64,000 nucleotides of DNA from Pontivivens insulae (GTDB lineage: Bacteria; Pseudomonadota; Alphaproteobacteria; Rhodobacterales; Rhodobacteraceae), in assembly GCF_900302495.1 (NCBI RefSeq), contig NZ_OMKW01000001.1:372001-436000 (forward strand), given 5' to 3'. Under the pieces are notes generated by a model. It had not been told where the DNA came from, ran no database searches, and saw only the letters and a program-made list of their open reading frames with translations. Numbering within the stretch: position 1 is the first letter of the stretch; each line of letters opens with the position of its first letter. The translations under genes were made by a program, and so were the position numbers. Below, piece by piece: positions 54,101 to 62,525 of the stretch.

Positions 54101-54579
54101 CGTTCATGATCGCCCTGGATCTGCATCCCGATGGGAACAAAGCGGACGCCTGCCGGGATTGTCCGACTGTCGATCTTGGCGCGCATGGAAATGCGAGCTT
54201 CGAGCCATGCGCCCGGATCTTCCTCGAACGAGGGGCGCGGCGGGCTGTCGGCCCGAACCTCAGCTTCAGCCTCGGCTTCCGTGGGTGGGCCGGCCACATC
54301 GCCACCGGCTGACTCGATCTGCTCTGTCACACAGTTGAGCGCGCCGACCATTCCGCCGCGGGAGCACTCGACCTGCTCGGTCTCTCCCACGGGAGCCATG
54401 TTGAGCAGCGCCGCGGGATCAGGGGCGGCTGGTTCTTCCCAATCTGCGGGTAGACGCAAAACAACCTCAACCGCATCGGTCAGAATTTGATCGTCATGCA
54501 GATCGCAAACGTCCTGCGCCACCACTGGCAGCGCTAGAGCAAAGAGGAGTGGTGTGGCTAAGAGGCTGAAGCGTTTCAT
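51139..54579 (-). CDS. Very large exported protein with C-terminal protein-kinase-like domain
   Basis: A 1146-residue protein I do not recognise as a whole. ATG 54579 overlaps the upstream stop (ATGA). Order: signal peptide (1-21), acidic Pro/Glu-rich part (45-125), long coiled coil (about 250-420), a glycine-rich hydrophobic region resembling the central parts of polymorphic toxins (about 520-700), a Pro/Ala linker (705-760), and a kinase-like domain (about 870-1035). That domain has a Gly loop GEHVGSGASTSVYRA, YTDMKLSN (Asp1000, Lys1002, Asn1005) in place of HRDxKxxN, and YFDTG (Asp1024) in place of DFG; the usual VAIK lysine is not evident (VWRVT). A short basic tail follows. Exported, so it likely acts in the periplasm, at the surface or on another cell. 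Kinase, pseudokinase or toxin are all possible. Confidence 0.85.
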   Translation of the reverse strand: MKRFSLLATPLLFALALPVVAQDVCDLHDDQILTDAVEVVLRLPADWEEPAAPDPAALLNMAPVGETEQVECSRGGMVGALNCVTEQIESAGGDVAGPPTEAEAEAEVRADSPPRPSFEEDPGAWLEARISMRAKIDSRTIPAGVRFVPIGMQIQGDHERMTHDAAQRLRQVLNTASTTLQRVTTTLAHEDLTELTEGGDFSSLFFEAAVSDLNGRGVAAFTRGAIELPEPCRFLLSLRTASTAANTEMASLQGRIVRLRDALERTTDDDQKRMIEAEIARLTAERAAKAGPADLLAQRLEAEETRQEEARHAIEVAAIKDNPQLLEASEVARLGRAAERMREFRRYEATRAAAMQAYRDGLADFDEQIANAPDDATRDILIEQRERYERLAQEFADRTRSLMTGRHRDAAREFERNAADGIGPTSYADVHARLSERGFDANAYIELSDEDLVRRASRIARSDQYTQGGAAGRDNGALQFMADTGEAFLEERNRLAFTPDGAVRAIYDIATGERTFGQVVDDQFTFFNRYGHYWVGVGEGGVSGVAGLVELGWDGVNLLAETEQYYANAVISGLGGPDDAINLVETDRTDGLSELFARGFAAVDQAEEARRRVGLPRRTSVADAWRDPSLMGDMFYDLADGMGDGLSAGADMLGTAGGNQLTVLSSQGERGILTATRGTGRVVGETADVGMAALSSARAVRRFLRGADAAVPDEAIRALDGPVDEVAGAAARADAPAGPATAPFEGQLRPDGPTILPDEVNNVRLTGAEDYVPDPSLARQPVFATQGEVDLVRQGMRDAQADAFGRQLYEFDDVGELPGNLTEAAPSSPFNADYRATDVALRPSVAEARTAGGATVRLDRRSAAGTEIAVDGDVIQLGEHVGSGASTSVYRAADGNGVWRVTDGGNADEVRAMGEELVGRNLLREAEARGARYFRPAARSGAPRRVQTDGSAPVFLTREEQVDSVASVYGATGERLEPIDRLTLALAQREMNTHGIAYTDMKLSNVGLVDDVASPTGRRVVYFDTGNIFPMRGATAVDRAENARHLQQITDLPMPRGTSGAERDFWPQSAFGAGRIDDVLDTRPFGGRVQGYGSTPEGNRGRAEYLRLMAMSDDELANAIRTSESLRGSAARRGVDLSRVQVPTAR

Positions 54580-57500
54580 TGCGTCTCCGATCCAAATCCG
54601 ACAGTTCCTGTTTCGTAAAGGCGCCGCCACGCATCCGGGCCATTGTAGAGCGGGAACCGAACCGTCCAGCTGCGCAAAATATCCCGAGCGTTCCGACCGT
54701 CCGCTCGCATCTCAATATCCAGATGCAGGTCATCCAGTGGTGCTGGCGCTTCGATGGGACCGAATATCGTTATTCCACCCGCACTTTGGCCCATCGGCAT
54801 TTCGACCCGGTCTTCACCCACGGTCAAGCTCACCGAACGGATCAGGCCGATACCGCCATTTGCAAGCGCGACCGCAAGAATGTCAGGATGACTTGCGATC
54901 ATCCCGCCCAGCCCTTGATGCGTGACGCCCGTCACGTTGAGCCGGATCGCGGCATATAGATCCTGCCCCCGTTCGATCATCCGCAGATCGACGCGACCTG
55001 ATAGCCAGTAGGCCTCGCCCACAGGCTCCTCCTCCACCGGTTCAAGGAAGAAGCGTCGGTCCCCATCGGGGAAGAAAAAACCCGCCGCAGCATCGTGCCG
55101 GGTCGTGGCAACGATCGCGCGATGCAAGTCCTGCGCGTGCTCCGGCGTGTCGCGAAAAGCGTCCAGAACCGGTGCCCTCCAGCTGTCGGGGGCGTTGTCG
55201 AGTGCCGCAAATCCCACCGCTGAGGGCGCGCCGTAATCTGCAAAGGCATGCTGCCAGTGATCGGGGCCGGCCTCACGCATCAGTTCGTTCAGACGTCCGT
55301 TCAGACGGCTGAGAGCGCGTGGATGGGCACGGCAATGCGCCAATGCGATCTCGTGAACGGTCGCCCCCCAGAACGGACTGGTATCCTCGAAATTCGCGAC
55401 CATCGCCTGCAGCAGACCAGCGATGCGGCCATCGCCGTCCGTAAGATCGATACGCGGTCCGGCAGCATGACACAGTTGTCGAGCGACTTGTCGTATAAAC
55501 ACTTCATCCGGTCCACCCGACCACATCCGATATTGCATTTGCATGTAATCCAACGGGTCCGCTAGGGCCGAGGCCATCAGCAAGGCACGGTCGAATTCCG
55601 GCAAGGCCACATCCAGCACCTGCCGTTGAACCGGGTTGCCATTCGCCGCAACGATCAGAAAGGCTGCGGCAAGACCGCCAACAAGGTCGTCAGGATCTCT
55701 CCACGGTCCGGTGGGGTTATCCTGCTCGCGCCATGCGGATAGCAGCCTGTGCGCGTAAGCCGTGACCGCCGGATCATCCACCGGGATCAATGCGCGCAAG
55801 GCAGCGTTGCGCTGCCATGCCTGCCAGTGAGACAGGCTCTGCTCCTTCGCCATGCGCTGGATCAGCCATTCGATGGCCGGTTGGAAACCGAATTGGGCTA
55901 ATGTCGTCACGACAAGTGCTTGCTGGGATTTTTGAGCAGGTGGGGCCTCTATGGCGCGCCCAAACGCCGCCCGCGCCGGCCCCTCCGGCCGCAGGCCAAG
56001 ACGAAGATCGCCCGACAGCCCGGCACGAAGCCAGCCGTTTGCGATCCACAACTGACGGCGCGACAGCTCCTCTCCTCGGGCAATCAACCACGCGATCTCG
56101 TCCGCTGTGCCGACAGTTGCAAGAATGGCTAGTGCGGCCTCACTCTCAAGGTTCATGTCGGCGAGCAAGTCGGCGGGCAGAGATGTCTCATCGCCCGGCA
56201 AGCGGTCAAGCTGAGCACTAAGATGCGCCAAGGCCGAAGTTCTGGCCGCCGCGCGCTCCGCCTCGCTTGCCTCTGGCCGTGGCACGACGCTGCGCACATA
56301 TTGCTGGTAGCCCGGCCAAAAGCTCTGGGCCAAGGCACGGATCTCTCCCTGCGACCGGAGTGAGAATGCGGGCCCCCGTTCTGTCCCGGTCAGATACCAA
56401 TTCCCGTTCTCGTCCACCTCATATTGTTCATAGCTGGGATATGGCCCCGCTCCATAAAGTTCGGGCAGCAGGACCGTACCGTCGGCAGGCATTTCAAGGC
56501 GGAACGCACCTGCCGGAGACTCCAGAACATAACGGCCCGGCGCCAGACGAAGCGGCAGGTCAGCAGGCGTCAGGGCCGCAATCTGTTCTGCCGCACCGCC
56601 CTCCTCCCGAAACAGGGTGCCGAGTGGCATGCCTGAGACGGGTTGTTCCCGTGCAGCTACCTGTGAGGTGAGCAAATCGAGCTGGCCCGGCGCGCCCCCG
56701 ACCTCACCCATCACGGCGTCCAGGTTGGCGAGCAACGCAGCGCGACTGACCTCATCTGGAGCATTCAGTATGTCGAGGCGAAGGTCCGGCCCGGTCGCGT
56801 CCGGCGTGATCGAACGATTCAGTTGCCGGTGCACATCGCCCCATCCCGGCACCGCAGGGCCCATGCGCATATTTTGCTCTATCACTGAAGAAGAATAGCC
56901 TTCGCCGCCAACGGGAACCCCGGCGTGCAGAATAAGCGCATTGCGCAGCTCAACCGGTCGCTCGGCGTAAACCGCATAGGCGCTTTCAGGCATCACCATT
57001 TCGACAGCGTCGAGTGTCACCGCACCTGATCCGGTGCCCCGCACAAAGACACTTGAGCGACTTTGCCCAACAAACGCCGTTTCACGGACCTCTGCGTCCC
57101 CCGTCAGAACGCTCAGCCCGGTCGAACCACCCAGCAAGATGCCGCCTCGCAAAGACAGGTCGCCATTCGCCACCCGGACAAGAGTGCCCTCATCCAATTC
57201 GGTGGACAGGTTTGGCTCGATGAGAGTGACCAGCGCGGAGGCATTGTCGATCAGCACGCCCAATTGAGCGTCTCTCGCGACCAGACCACGAACCGTACTG
57301 GCGGCGGCGCCCAGAAAGCTGACCGCCTGCCCCATTTGCCCTTCCAGATACAGATCATCAACGTCGATCTGACCACCATCGCTGACATAGACACCAAACC
57401 CGGAGTCCTGACTGATGGCCAGGTCCGTCGCGCGGAGCACGCCCCCCGGAACAAGTATGGCGACCTCGGATGCTTCGGTTACTGAGAGCCTTTCAGCTTG

Positions 57501-58082
57501 AAGGTGCGCTCCACTTTCTACGGTCACACCACGATCGACATTGCGAACAGCAAGATCCGCAACGACCACGTCTGTTCCAGCGTCCTGCAGCCGGATCGCG
57601 CTTGAACCTCCGGCAATGGTCAGATCGGTCAGCGTTGCGGTTCCCGCTGCCCGCACCGCAATCGCTGTCTGCTCCGTTGCGATCTGGCAATTCGATACCT
57701 CCAGATGACCGCCGCTGACGAAGAGCCCAACGGCTTCTAGCGCGTCCAGCGAACAATCGCGCAATGTCACAGTGCCCTCATCCGCGACAAAGATCAGGGG
57801 CTGCGCATCGCCTGTCCCCGCAAAGGTCAGATCGACGCCTTGCAAGATGAGATGGCCACCATCGCGCACGAAGAATGCGGCCAGATCGTCCGCAGCCAAC
57901 AATCGCCCCCCGTCACCCCGGAGTGTTACGGTGCGGCCCTCAATCACCTGTGTCGACAGGACCTCGTCAACCTGAACAGATAGCGTCAGATCACCCTCGC
58001 CGCGCGCGAGATCGCTGGCAATCGACTGAGCAAACGTCGTCTGCGCCATGAAGCCAAACAACAGAATCAGTAGTCTGAGCAT
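54576..58082 (-). CDS. Very large exported protein with right-handed beta-helix N-terminal half
   Basis: A 1168-residue protein of unknown function. ATG 58082 is chosen because GGAG is 7 bases before it (an ATG at 58100 is in frame but lacks one) and opens a signal peptide (1-19, ending FAQ). Residues about 30-390 show repeated short turns of alternating hydrophobic residues, each about 20-25 long (HLILQGVDLTF, HLEVSNCQIAT, TATLTDLTIAGG, VLRATDLAIS), as in right-handed parallel beta-helices of the pectate-lyase/NosD type. From about 590 to 1000 it is helical and Ala/Leu-rich, like a solenoid. The last about 150 residues are beta-rich. No lipobox and no C-terminal Phe of outer membrane proteins. 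Coupled to the kinase-like gene by ATGA. Confidence 0.83.
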   Translation of the reverse strand: MLRLLILLFGFMAQTTFAQSIASDLARGEGDLTLSVQVDEVLSTQVIEGRTVTLRGDGGRLLAADDLAAFFVRDGGHLILQGVDLTFAGTGDAQPLIFVADEGTVTLRDCSLDALEAVGLFVSGGHLEVSNCQIATEQTAIAVRAAGTATLTDLTIAGGSSAIRLQDAGTDVVVADLAVRNVDRGVTVESGAHLQAERLSVTEASEVAILVPGGVLRATDLAISQDSGFGVYVSDGGQIDVDDLYLEGQMGQAVSFLGAAASTVRGLVARDAQLGVLIDNASALVTLIEPNLSTELDEGTLVRVANGDLSLRGGILLGGSTGLSVLTGDAEVRETAFVGQSRSSVFVRGTGSGAVTLDAVEMVMPESAYAVYAERPVELRNALILHAGVPVGGEGYSSSVIEQNMRMGPAVPGWGDVHRQLNRSITPDATGPDLRLDILNAPDEVSRAALLANLDAVMGEVGGAPGQLDLLTSQVAAREQPVSGMPLGTLFREEGGAAEQIAALTPADLPLRLAPGRYVLESPAGAFRLEMPADGTVLLPELYGAGPYPSYEQYEVDENGNWYLTGTERGPAFSLRSQGEIRALAQSFWPGYQQYVRSVVPRPEASEAERAAARTSALAHLSAQLDRLPGDETSLPADLLADMNLESEAALAILATVGTADEIAWLIARGEELSRRQLWIANGWLRAGLSGDLRLGLRPEGPARAAFGRAIEAPPAQKSQQALVVTTLAQFGFQPAIEWLIQRMAKEQSLSHWQAWQRNAALRALIPVDDPAVTAYAHRLLSAWREQDNPTGPWRDPDDLVGGLAAAFLIVAANGNPVQRQVLDVALPEFDRALLMASALADPLDYMQMQYRMWSGGPDEVFIRQVARQLCHAAGPRIDLTDGDGRIAGLLQAMVANFEDTSPFWGATVHEIALAHCRAHPRALSRLNGRLNELMREAGPDHWQHAFADYGAPSAVGFAALDNAPDSWRAPVLDAFRDTPEHAQDLHRAIVATTRHDAAAGFFFPDGDRRFFLEPVEEEPVGEAYWLSGRVDLRMIERGQDLYAAIRLNVTGVTHQGLGGMIASHPDILAVALANGGIGLIRSVSLTVGEDRVEMPMGQSAGGITIFGPIEAPAPLDDLHLDIEMRADGRNARDILRSWTVRFPLYNGPDAWRRLYETGTVGFGSETQ

Positions 58083-58112
58083 CAAGTTACTCCAAACCAT
58101 ACCGAGATTTGG

Positions 58113-58118
58113 ATAGTA
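58113..58118 (-). promoter_or_regulatory. Candidate -10 box for the exported pair
   Basis: The minus strand reads TACTAT, a good -10 hexamer, 31 bases before the start at 58082. No clear -35 is visible. If right, the ATG at 58100 lies too near the transcript start, favouring 58082. Confidence 0.3.
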
Positions 58119-58226
58119 GCAGAAATTTGACTAAAACGCCTGCCTATTCAGGCAAAGCTGACACGAACAAGTTCCGACAGGGCCTAATCCGCATTGAAAA
58201 TGGCTAACATCAGGTGGTTGCGCCGC

Positions 58227-58637
58227 TTAGGTGTCGATCGGGAAGCGGGCCTCGGCGATTGAGAGACCTTTGAGATTTTCGATCAGATCACGCTCTGCCT
58301 GATCCATGATCAGGCTGACGCGACGCTCCAGCGCATGCTCAACCGAGCAACGTGGCGGCGCGTCTTCAGAGACTGGCGTAAGGCGTTCGTCCAGCGCAAG
58401 ATAGATATCGGCCACGCTTATCCGATCAGCCGCTCGGGCCAACTGCCAGCCACCTGCATGACCCTTTTCAGCCTTGAGAATTCCGGCCTGGCGCAGCTTG
58501 CCGAGAACGCGACGAACGACAACCGGATTGGTCTGCGCGTGCTCCGCAATTTCGGCAGATGTGCGCAAGCGATCAGGCTCACTCGCCATATGCGCGACGG
58601 AGTGCAGTGCGAGCGACAGGCGGCTGTTCCGTTTCAT
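58227..58637 (-). CDS. Rrf2 family transcriptional regulator
   Basis: A 136-residue winged-helix regulator. ATG 58637 follows GGAGG. Seen: SLALHSVAHMASEPDRLRTSAEIAEHAQTNPVVVRRVLGKLRQAGILKAEKGHAGGWQLAR, the Rrf2 DNA-binding half, then a dimer helix. Unlike IscR it has only one Cys (RCSVEHAL), so it does not hold an IscR-type Fe-S cluster; it resembles the YwnA branch. Divergent from the cobW-like gene, which it probably controls. Confidence 0.9.
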   Translation of the reverse strand: MKRNSRLSLALHSVAHMASEPDRLRTSAEIAEHAQTNPVVVRRVLGKLRQAGILKAEKGHAGGWQLARAADRISVADIYLALDERLTPVSEDAPPRCSVEHALERRVSLIMDQAERDLIENLKGLSIAEARFPIDT

Positions 58638-58669
58638 TGAAGACCTCCACTCGGATCTGTAACTTCCGC

Positions 58670-58699
58670 AGTTGCTCTTGTCGAGTAACTGATATAGTT
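58670..58699. promoter_or_regulatory. Candidate Rrf2 operator between the divergent genes
   Basis: Two overlapping inverted repeats: AGTTGCTC-TTGTC-GAGTAACT (58670-58690, one mismatch) and AACT-GATAT-AGTT (58687-58699, perfect). TATAGT (58693-58698) may be a -10 box for the cobW-like gene, so binding here would block it. Confidence 0.4.
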
Positions 58700-58766
58700 G
58701 CATGACTCGCAAACCACCGGACGAACCGACACTTGGTCCGTAGCTGATGATGGAGTTTAAGGTGCG

Positions 58767-59831
58767 ATGAGTGGCAGACGTGTTCCTGTTACCCTGCTCA
58801 GCGGCTTTCTGGGCGCGGGTAAAACCACTCTCCTCAATGCTGTCTTGCACGACCCGGCCGCTGGGCGCGTCGCCGTGATCGTGAATGAGTTCGGGGATGC
58901 AGGGCTGGACCACGACCTGATCGAGCAATCGGATGAAGAGATCGTGCTGATGCAGTCAGGCTGCCTGTGCTGCACCGTTCGCGGAGATCTGTCTCGCACC
59001 GTGCAGGATTTGTTGCAGCGTCGCGCGCAAGATGAGATCGCGTTTGATCGGATCATCATTGAAACGACAGGCCTCGCCGATCCGGGACCAATTCATCAGA
59101 CCCTGCAAGTCGACCCGTTTCTCGCTGGCACCGTCCGCATGGACGGAATCGTCACCGTTGCGGATGCGGTAAACGGCGCCAAAACACTGGATACGCAATT
59201 CGAGGCCGTCTCACAGGCCGCAATGGCGGACCTGATCGTGATCAGCAAAACCGACATTGCCGGGCCTGTTGCGATCGAGACCCTTCAGCACCGGCTACGC
59301 GCGCTGAATTCTGGTGCACGCATCATGTCTTCGGTCCGCGGTGATGGGCTGATCGGGGCCTTGTGGCACTTGACGGCCCTGCGTGACGACAGCATGCCGA
59401 CCGATATCTTGGCATGGACCTCCCCAGCGCCGAGGGCAGACGCGTTGGCCCGCGCGACGTCCTTTGGGAACGCCACCGCGCCAGCGCCCCACTCATCCCC
59501 ACATGACGGTCGGATCGTGACAGCTTCTATCGAGCTGCATGCGCCAATCACAGACCGCCTTTTCGACACTTGGCTTGAGACTTTGATCGCTTTGCGCGGG
59601 CCGAACATCCTGCGGGTCAAGGGGATCGTGTTCCTCGACCGGCTGGATACGCCCTTCGTCTTTCATGGCGTCCAGCATGTTTTTGATCGCCCAAGGCCAG
59701 TGAAAGACTGGCCGTCACACGACACACGTACCCGGATCGTCGTGATTGCGCGTGACATGACTCAAGAGGAGCTAGAGCGATCCTTCGACATGCTGCGCGC
59801 CCATGAAGCAATTGAACAAACGGACGCTTAG
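58767..59831 (+). CDS. CobW/COG0523 family GTPase (metallochaperone type)
   Basis: A 354-residue G3E GTPase. Seen: Walker A GFLGAGKTT (residues 13-21), VNEFGDAGLDHDLI, the metal-binding GCLCC (CxCC), IIIETTGLADPGPI (switch II) and the NKxD-like SKTD. The C-terminal CobW_C domain follows (about 240-345). Family members hand zinc, cobalt or other metals to target enzymes; which one here is not shown. His-poor linker argues against a storage role. Divergent from the Rrf2 gene. Confidence 0.9.
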   Translation: MSGRRVPVTLLSGFLGAGKTTLLNAVLHDPAAGRVAVIVNEFGDAGLDHDLIEQSDEEIVLMQSGCLCCTVRGDLSRTVQDLLQRRAQDEIAFDRIIIETTGLADPGPIHQTLQVDPFLAGTVRMDGIVTVADAVNGAKTLDTQFEAVSQAAMADLIVISKTDIAGPVAIETLQHRLRALNSGARIMSSVRGDGLIGALWHLTALRDDSMPTDILAWTSPAPRADALARATSFGNATAPAPHSSPHDGRIVTASIELHAPITDRLFDTWLETLIALRGPNILRVKGIVFLDRLDTPFVFHGVQHVFDRPRPVKDWPSHDTRTRIVVIARDMTQEELERSFDMLRAHEAIEQTDA

Positions 59832-59913
59832 GAGACCGGACGGCCATGCACATAGCCACCGAAACGCACCTACCTGTTCCCGTCTGCCATTTGTCCCGCA
59901 TTGAGGCTGCACA

Positions 59914-60186
59914 ATGAACAGAAATCTCGGGCAGAGTAGCCTGCGGCGCAGACGGCGGCCCTCAGACCCCATGGCGGCCTACGATCAGTTGCCCGCGCCG
60001 CTGCGGGCGTGGCTCTCTGAGGCGGCCCTGCCTTGGTCACCAAAATCTGTACACCGAATCTGGACAAACGCCCGCGCCCGCGGAGCGTCCACAGAAGAGG
60101 CTCTGGCATCACTGAACCGCGCTGAGGCGCGCATGTTGTTGCGCGACCGATATTCAATAACGTTCAAATCAAATTCTGTGGCCTAG
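59914..60186 (+). CDS. DUF6525-type small protein
   Basis: A 90-residue basic protein. GAGG lies before the ATG. Seen: NRNLGQSSLRRRRRPSDPMAAYDQLPAPLRAWLSEAALPWSPKS and a helical tail with ALASLNRAEARMLLRDR. I recall this pattern as DUF6525 of Rhodobacterales; function unknown. Independent of cobW by 82 bases. Confidence 0.7.
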   Translation: MNRNLGQSSLRRRRRPSDPMAAYDQLPAPLRAWLSEAALPWSPKSVHRIWTNARARGASTEEALASLNRAEARMLLRDRYSITFKSNSVA

Positions 60187-60319
60187 AGCGGCCCAGCACG
60201 GGTTCTCGCTATTCAGAACAGCCCGGCGTCCTCGCATAGGGATATTGATTGCGCGCGCCTGCCTTACGACACTACACCGGACAGCGCTGTTCAGTTGAGC
60301 GGGAAAGGGATGAATTGTT

Positions 60320-61492
60320 TTGAGTAGGGCGACACTGCGCATTCCAAACAAGGCTGCGCGCCAGCTATGGCTCAGCTGCAATGGCCTGGCGCAAACGCCG
60401 ACGGGCCCGCTCGATTTGATGCAAATCATCCGAGACCTGGGATTCGTTCAACTTGATACGATCCAGGTGGTCGCCCGCGCCCACCACCATATCCTGTGGA
60501 GCCGCAATCAAAACTATCGCGAACCGATGTTGGATCGGTTGCTCGCAAAGGATCGCGCGATCTTCGAGCATTTCACGCATGACGCCTCGGTGTTGCCGAT
60601 GGAGTTTCTGCCGATGTGGCAGCGGCAGTTCCGACGCAAGCAGGCTCAACTCGACAAGGGGGGATGGTACAAAGACCTCCCCGACGCAGAGGCGCGTGCC
60701 GCGATCAAATCCCGGATCGCGCGCGAAGGTCCGCTCTGCACCACGGATTTCGAGAGTAAGCGCAGCGGTCCAAAGGCGATGTGGTCGCGACCACCGCACA
60801 AGCTGGCGCTGGATTACATGTGGTATTCCGGGGAACTTGCGACATGCCACCGGCAGGGCTTCACCAAATACTATGACCTTGCCGAGCGTGTCTTCCCTCC
60901 ACACGAACGCTCAATCCAGATGCCGGACCACGCACAGATCGATTGGCTGTGTCGCGCCGCGCTCGACCGGATCGGCTTCGGAACACTCGGAGATATCCAG
61001 CGGTTTTGGGACGCCGTCGGCCGGGACGAGGTTGGAACCTGGTTCGATCCGATCGAAGACGCGTTTGTGCCGGTTGAGGTGGAAGGTGCTGATGGCAGCA
61101 TCGCAGCCGCAATCGCTCCAGCAAATATTGAGGAGCGCCTGGCAAAGCTGCGCCCCGTCACCAGTCGTTTGCGGATCCTGAACCCATTTGATCCTGCGAT
61201 CCGTGACCGCACCCGGTTGGAGAGGCTCTTCGGGTTTGAATACCGCGTCGAGATGTTCGTGCCTGCGGCGAAACGCCGGTGGGGCTATTATGTCTTCCCG
61301 ATCCTTGAGGGCGCGCGCTTCGTCGGCCGGATCGAAGTAAAGGCCGACCGCAAGGCATCGACACTATCCGTCCTGAATTTCTGGCCGGAATCACGCGTCA
61401 AATGGCCGGCCTCAAGACAGGCGAAACTGATGGCTGAGCTGGAGCGATTGCAACGCTTCGTAGGGCTTGAGACATTGGTCGCGCCCTGGTGA
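60320..61492 (+). CDS. YcaQ/AlkZ family DNA glycosylase (winged-helix)
   Basis: A 390-residue protein of the HTH_42 family. Known members unhook DNA interstrand crosslinks or remove bulky alkylated bases. Seen: GFVQLDTIQVVARAHHHILWSR with the QLD catalytic motif (about residue 44), three winged-helix-like units and KLALDYMWYSGELATCHRQGFTKYYDLAERV. TTG 60320 is the start that fits; AAGGGA lies 9 bases before. An ATG at 60310 is out of frame. Confidence 0.88.
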   Translation: MSRATLRIPNKAARQLWLSCNGLAQTPTGPLDLMQIIRDLGFVQLDTIQVVARAHHHILWSRNQNYREPMLDRLLAKDRAIFEHFTHDASVLPMEFLPMWQRQFRRKQAQLDKGGWYKDLPDAEARAAIKSRIAREGPLCTTDFESKRSGPKAMWSRPPHKLALDYMWYSGELATCHRQGFTKYYDLAERVFPPHERSIQMPDHAQIDWLCRAALDRIGFGTLGDIQRFWDAVGRDEVGTWFDPIEDAFVPVEVEGADGSIAAAIAPANIEERLAKLRPVTSRLRILNPFDPAIRDRTRLERLFGFEYRVEMFVPAAKRRWGYYVFPILEGARFVGRIEVKADRKASTLSVLNFWPESRVKWPASRQAKLMAELERLQRFVGLETLVAPW

Positions 61493-61545
61493 CCCGTCGT
61501 GCGGGCCCGATCTGGGTTCTCCGCACGTCCCGTGCCCGTTGACGC

Positions 61546-62268
61546 CTAGCCTGCGGGCAAATGTTGCGACAGGAACTGTGCAAGCGCTGCCCAGTATTCC
61601 GCCCCGTCGCTGCTATCAAGCGCCGAAGCACCATGTCGCCCCGCCCCGCGCGGCACGAACCCGGTTACGACGCTGTTGATGCGTTGCTCGAAGGGCCGCC
61701 ACTGATCTGTTTCACTGCGCGCGGCCGTCAGGAACACCGGCACCTGAATGCGGCCAACCTCACTGCTGACAAAGTTCGGCGTCCCGAAATATTCGCCCGG
61801 AGAGAAGGACATCACTGCATCGGCAAAGGTCGGGTCACGCCCGGCCAATACGAGTACAAGACTTGAAGAATAGGACGATCCCAAAACGCCAACAGTTCGG
61901 GCGCCGGGCTGCTGACGCGCCCAAGCGGCCGCCGCGATGAGGTCCGGTATCGCCTGAGCGAAACCAGTGCTTCCACCAAGCTCGGCCACCGTCTGGTTGC
62001 GCACACCATTGGCCTGACCACCCGAACGTTGATCCACCGCGAGCGTGGCGTAGCCCATCGCGTTCAAACGGTCCGCGATTTGCGCGTACTCGCCGCGGCT
62101 CGAACGGGCCTGATGGAAGAGAACGATGATCGTTGAATATCCGGCGGCAGGCGCCTGAAACTCCGCCGTTACGGCTACACCGTCGGATGCCTGGAACCGG
62201 ACCGTTTCAGCCTGTGCGGCCTGAAGCGCGAACGTAGCGAGGGCAATGGCCGCTAGAAAGAATTTCAT
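61546..62268 (-). CDS. Secreted alpha/beta hydrolase (dienelactone-hydrolase-like)
   Basis: A 240-residue hydrolase with signal peptide (1-20, ending AQAE). ATG 62268 follows GGAG. Seen: FHQARSSRGEYAQIADRLNAMGYATLAVDQRSGG, nucleophile elbow GSSYSS, an acid region in FLTAARSETDQW and His in GRHGASAL near the end. Acts in the periplasm on an ester or lactone; substrate unknown. Confidence 0.83.
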   Translation of the reverse strand: MKFFLAAIALATFALQAAQAETVRFQASDGVAVTAEFQAPAAGYSTIIVLFHQARSSRGEYAQIADRLNAMGYATLAVDQRSGGQANGVRNQTVAELGGSTGFAQAIPDLIAAAAWARQQPGARTVGVLGSSYSSSLVLVLAGRDPTFADAVMSFSPGEYFGTPNFVSSEVGRIQVPVFLTAARSETDQWRPFEQRINSVVTGFVPRGAGRHGASALDSSDGAEYWAALAQFLSQHLPAG

Positions 62269-62525
62269 AAGCTGTCTCCAAATGATCATGCGATCCTAGC
62301 ATCACCGGGTCAGCCAATCTGGTCACATTCCTGTCAAATCTCCGCACACTATCGCCCCCCTTGCCACCGGGCGCCGCGGGTTAACCTAGTGGTTTTTCCG
62401 ATGGCTGAGCCGCGTGTCATTGCGGTTCTTAATGTGGCAACCCTACGCCTTAGTGATCCAGTTGCTGGGAAGTGCTGGAGCTAGCTGAATATGCGGGGTC
62501 ATGGGCCTTCATGGCGGCCACCCGC

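Noticed and set aside
51139-58082. Two-partner secretion or CDI toxin pair
   Set aside because: The beta-helix protein has no haemagglutinin TPS signal, there is no Omp85-type transporter gene and no small immunity gene follows.
60200-60225. LexA-type box before the YcaQ-like gene (GTTCTCGCTATTCAGAAC)
   Set aside because: This is an inverted repeat with a 10-base gap, not the GTTC-N7-GTTC direct repeat of alphaproteobacterial LexA.
62269-62525. tRNA or other RNA gene between hydrolase and nrdJ
   Set aside because: No cloverleaf with matching stems could be traced; probably just the hydrolase promoter region.
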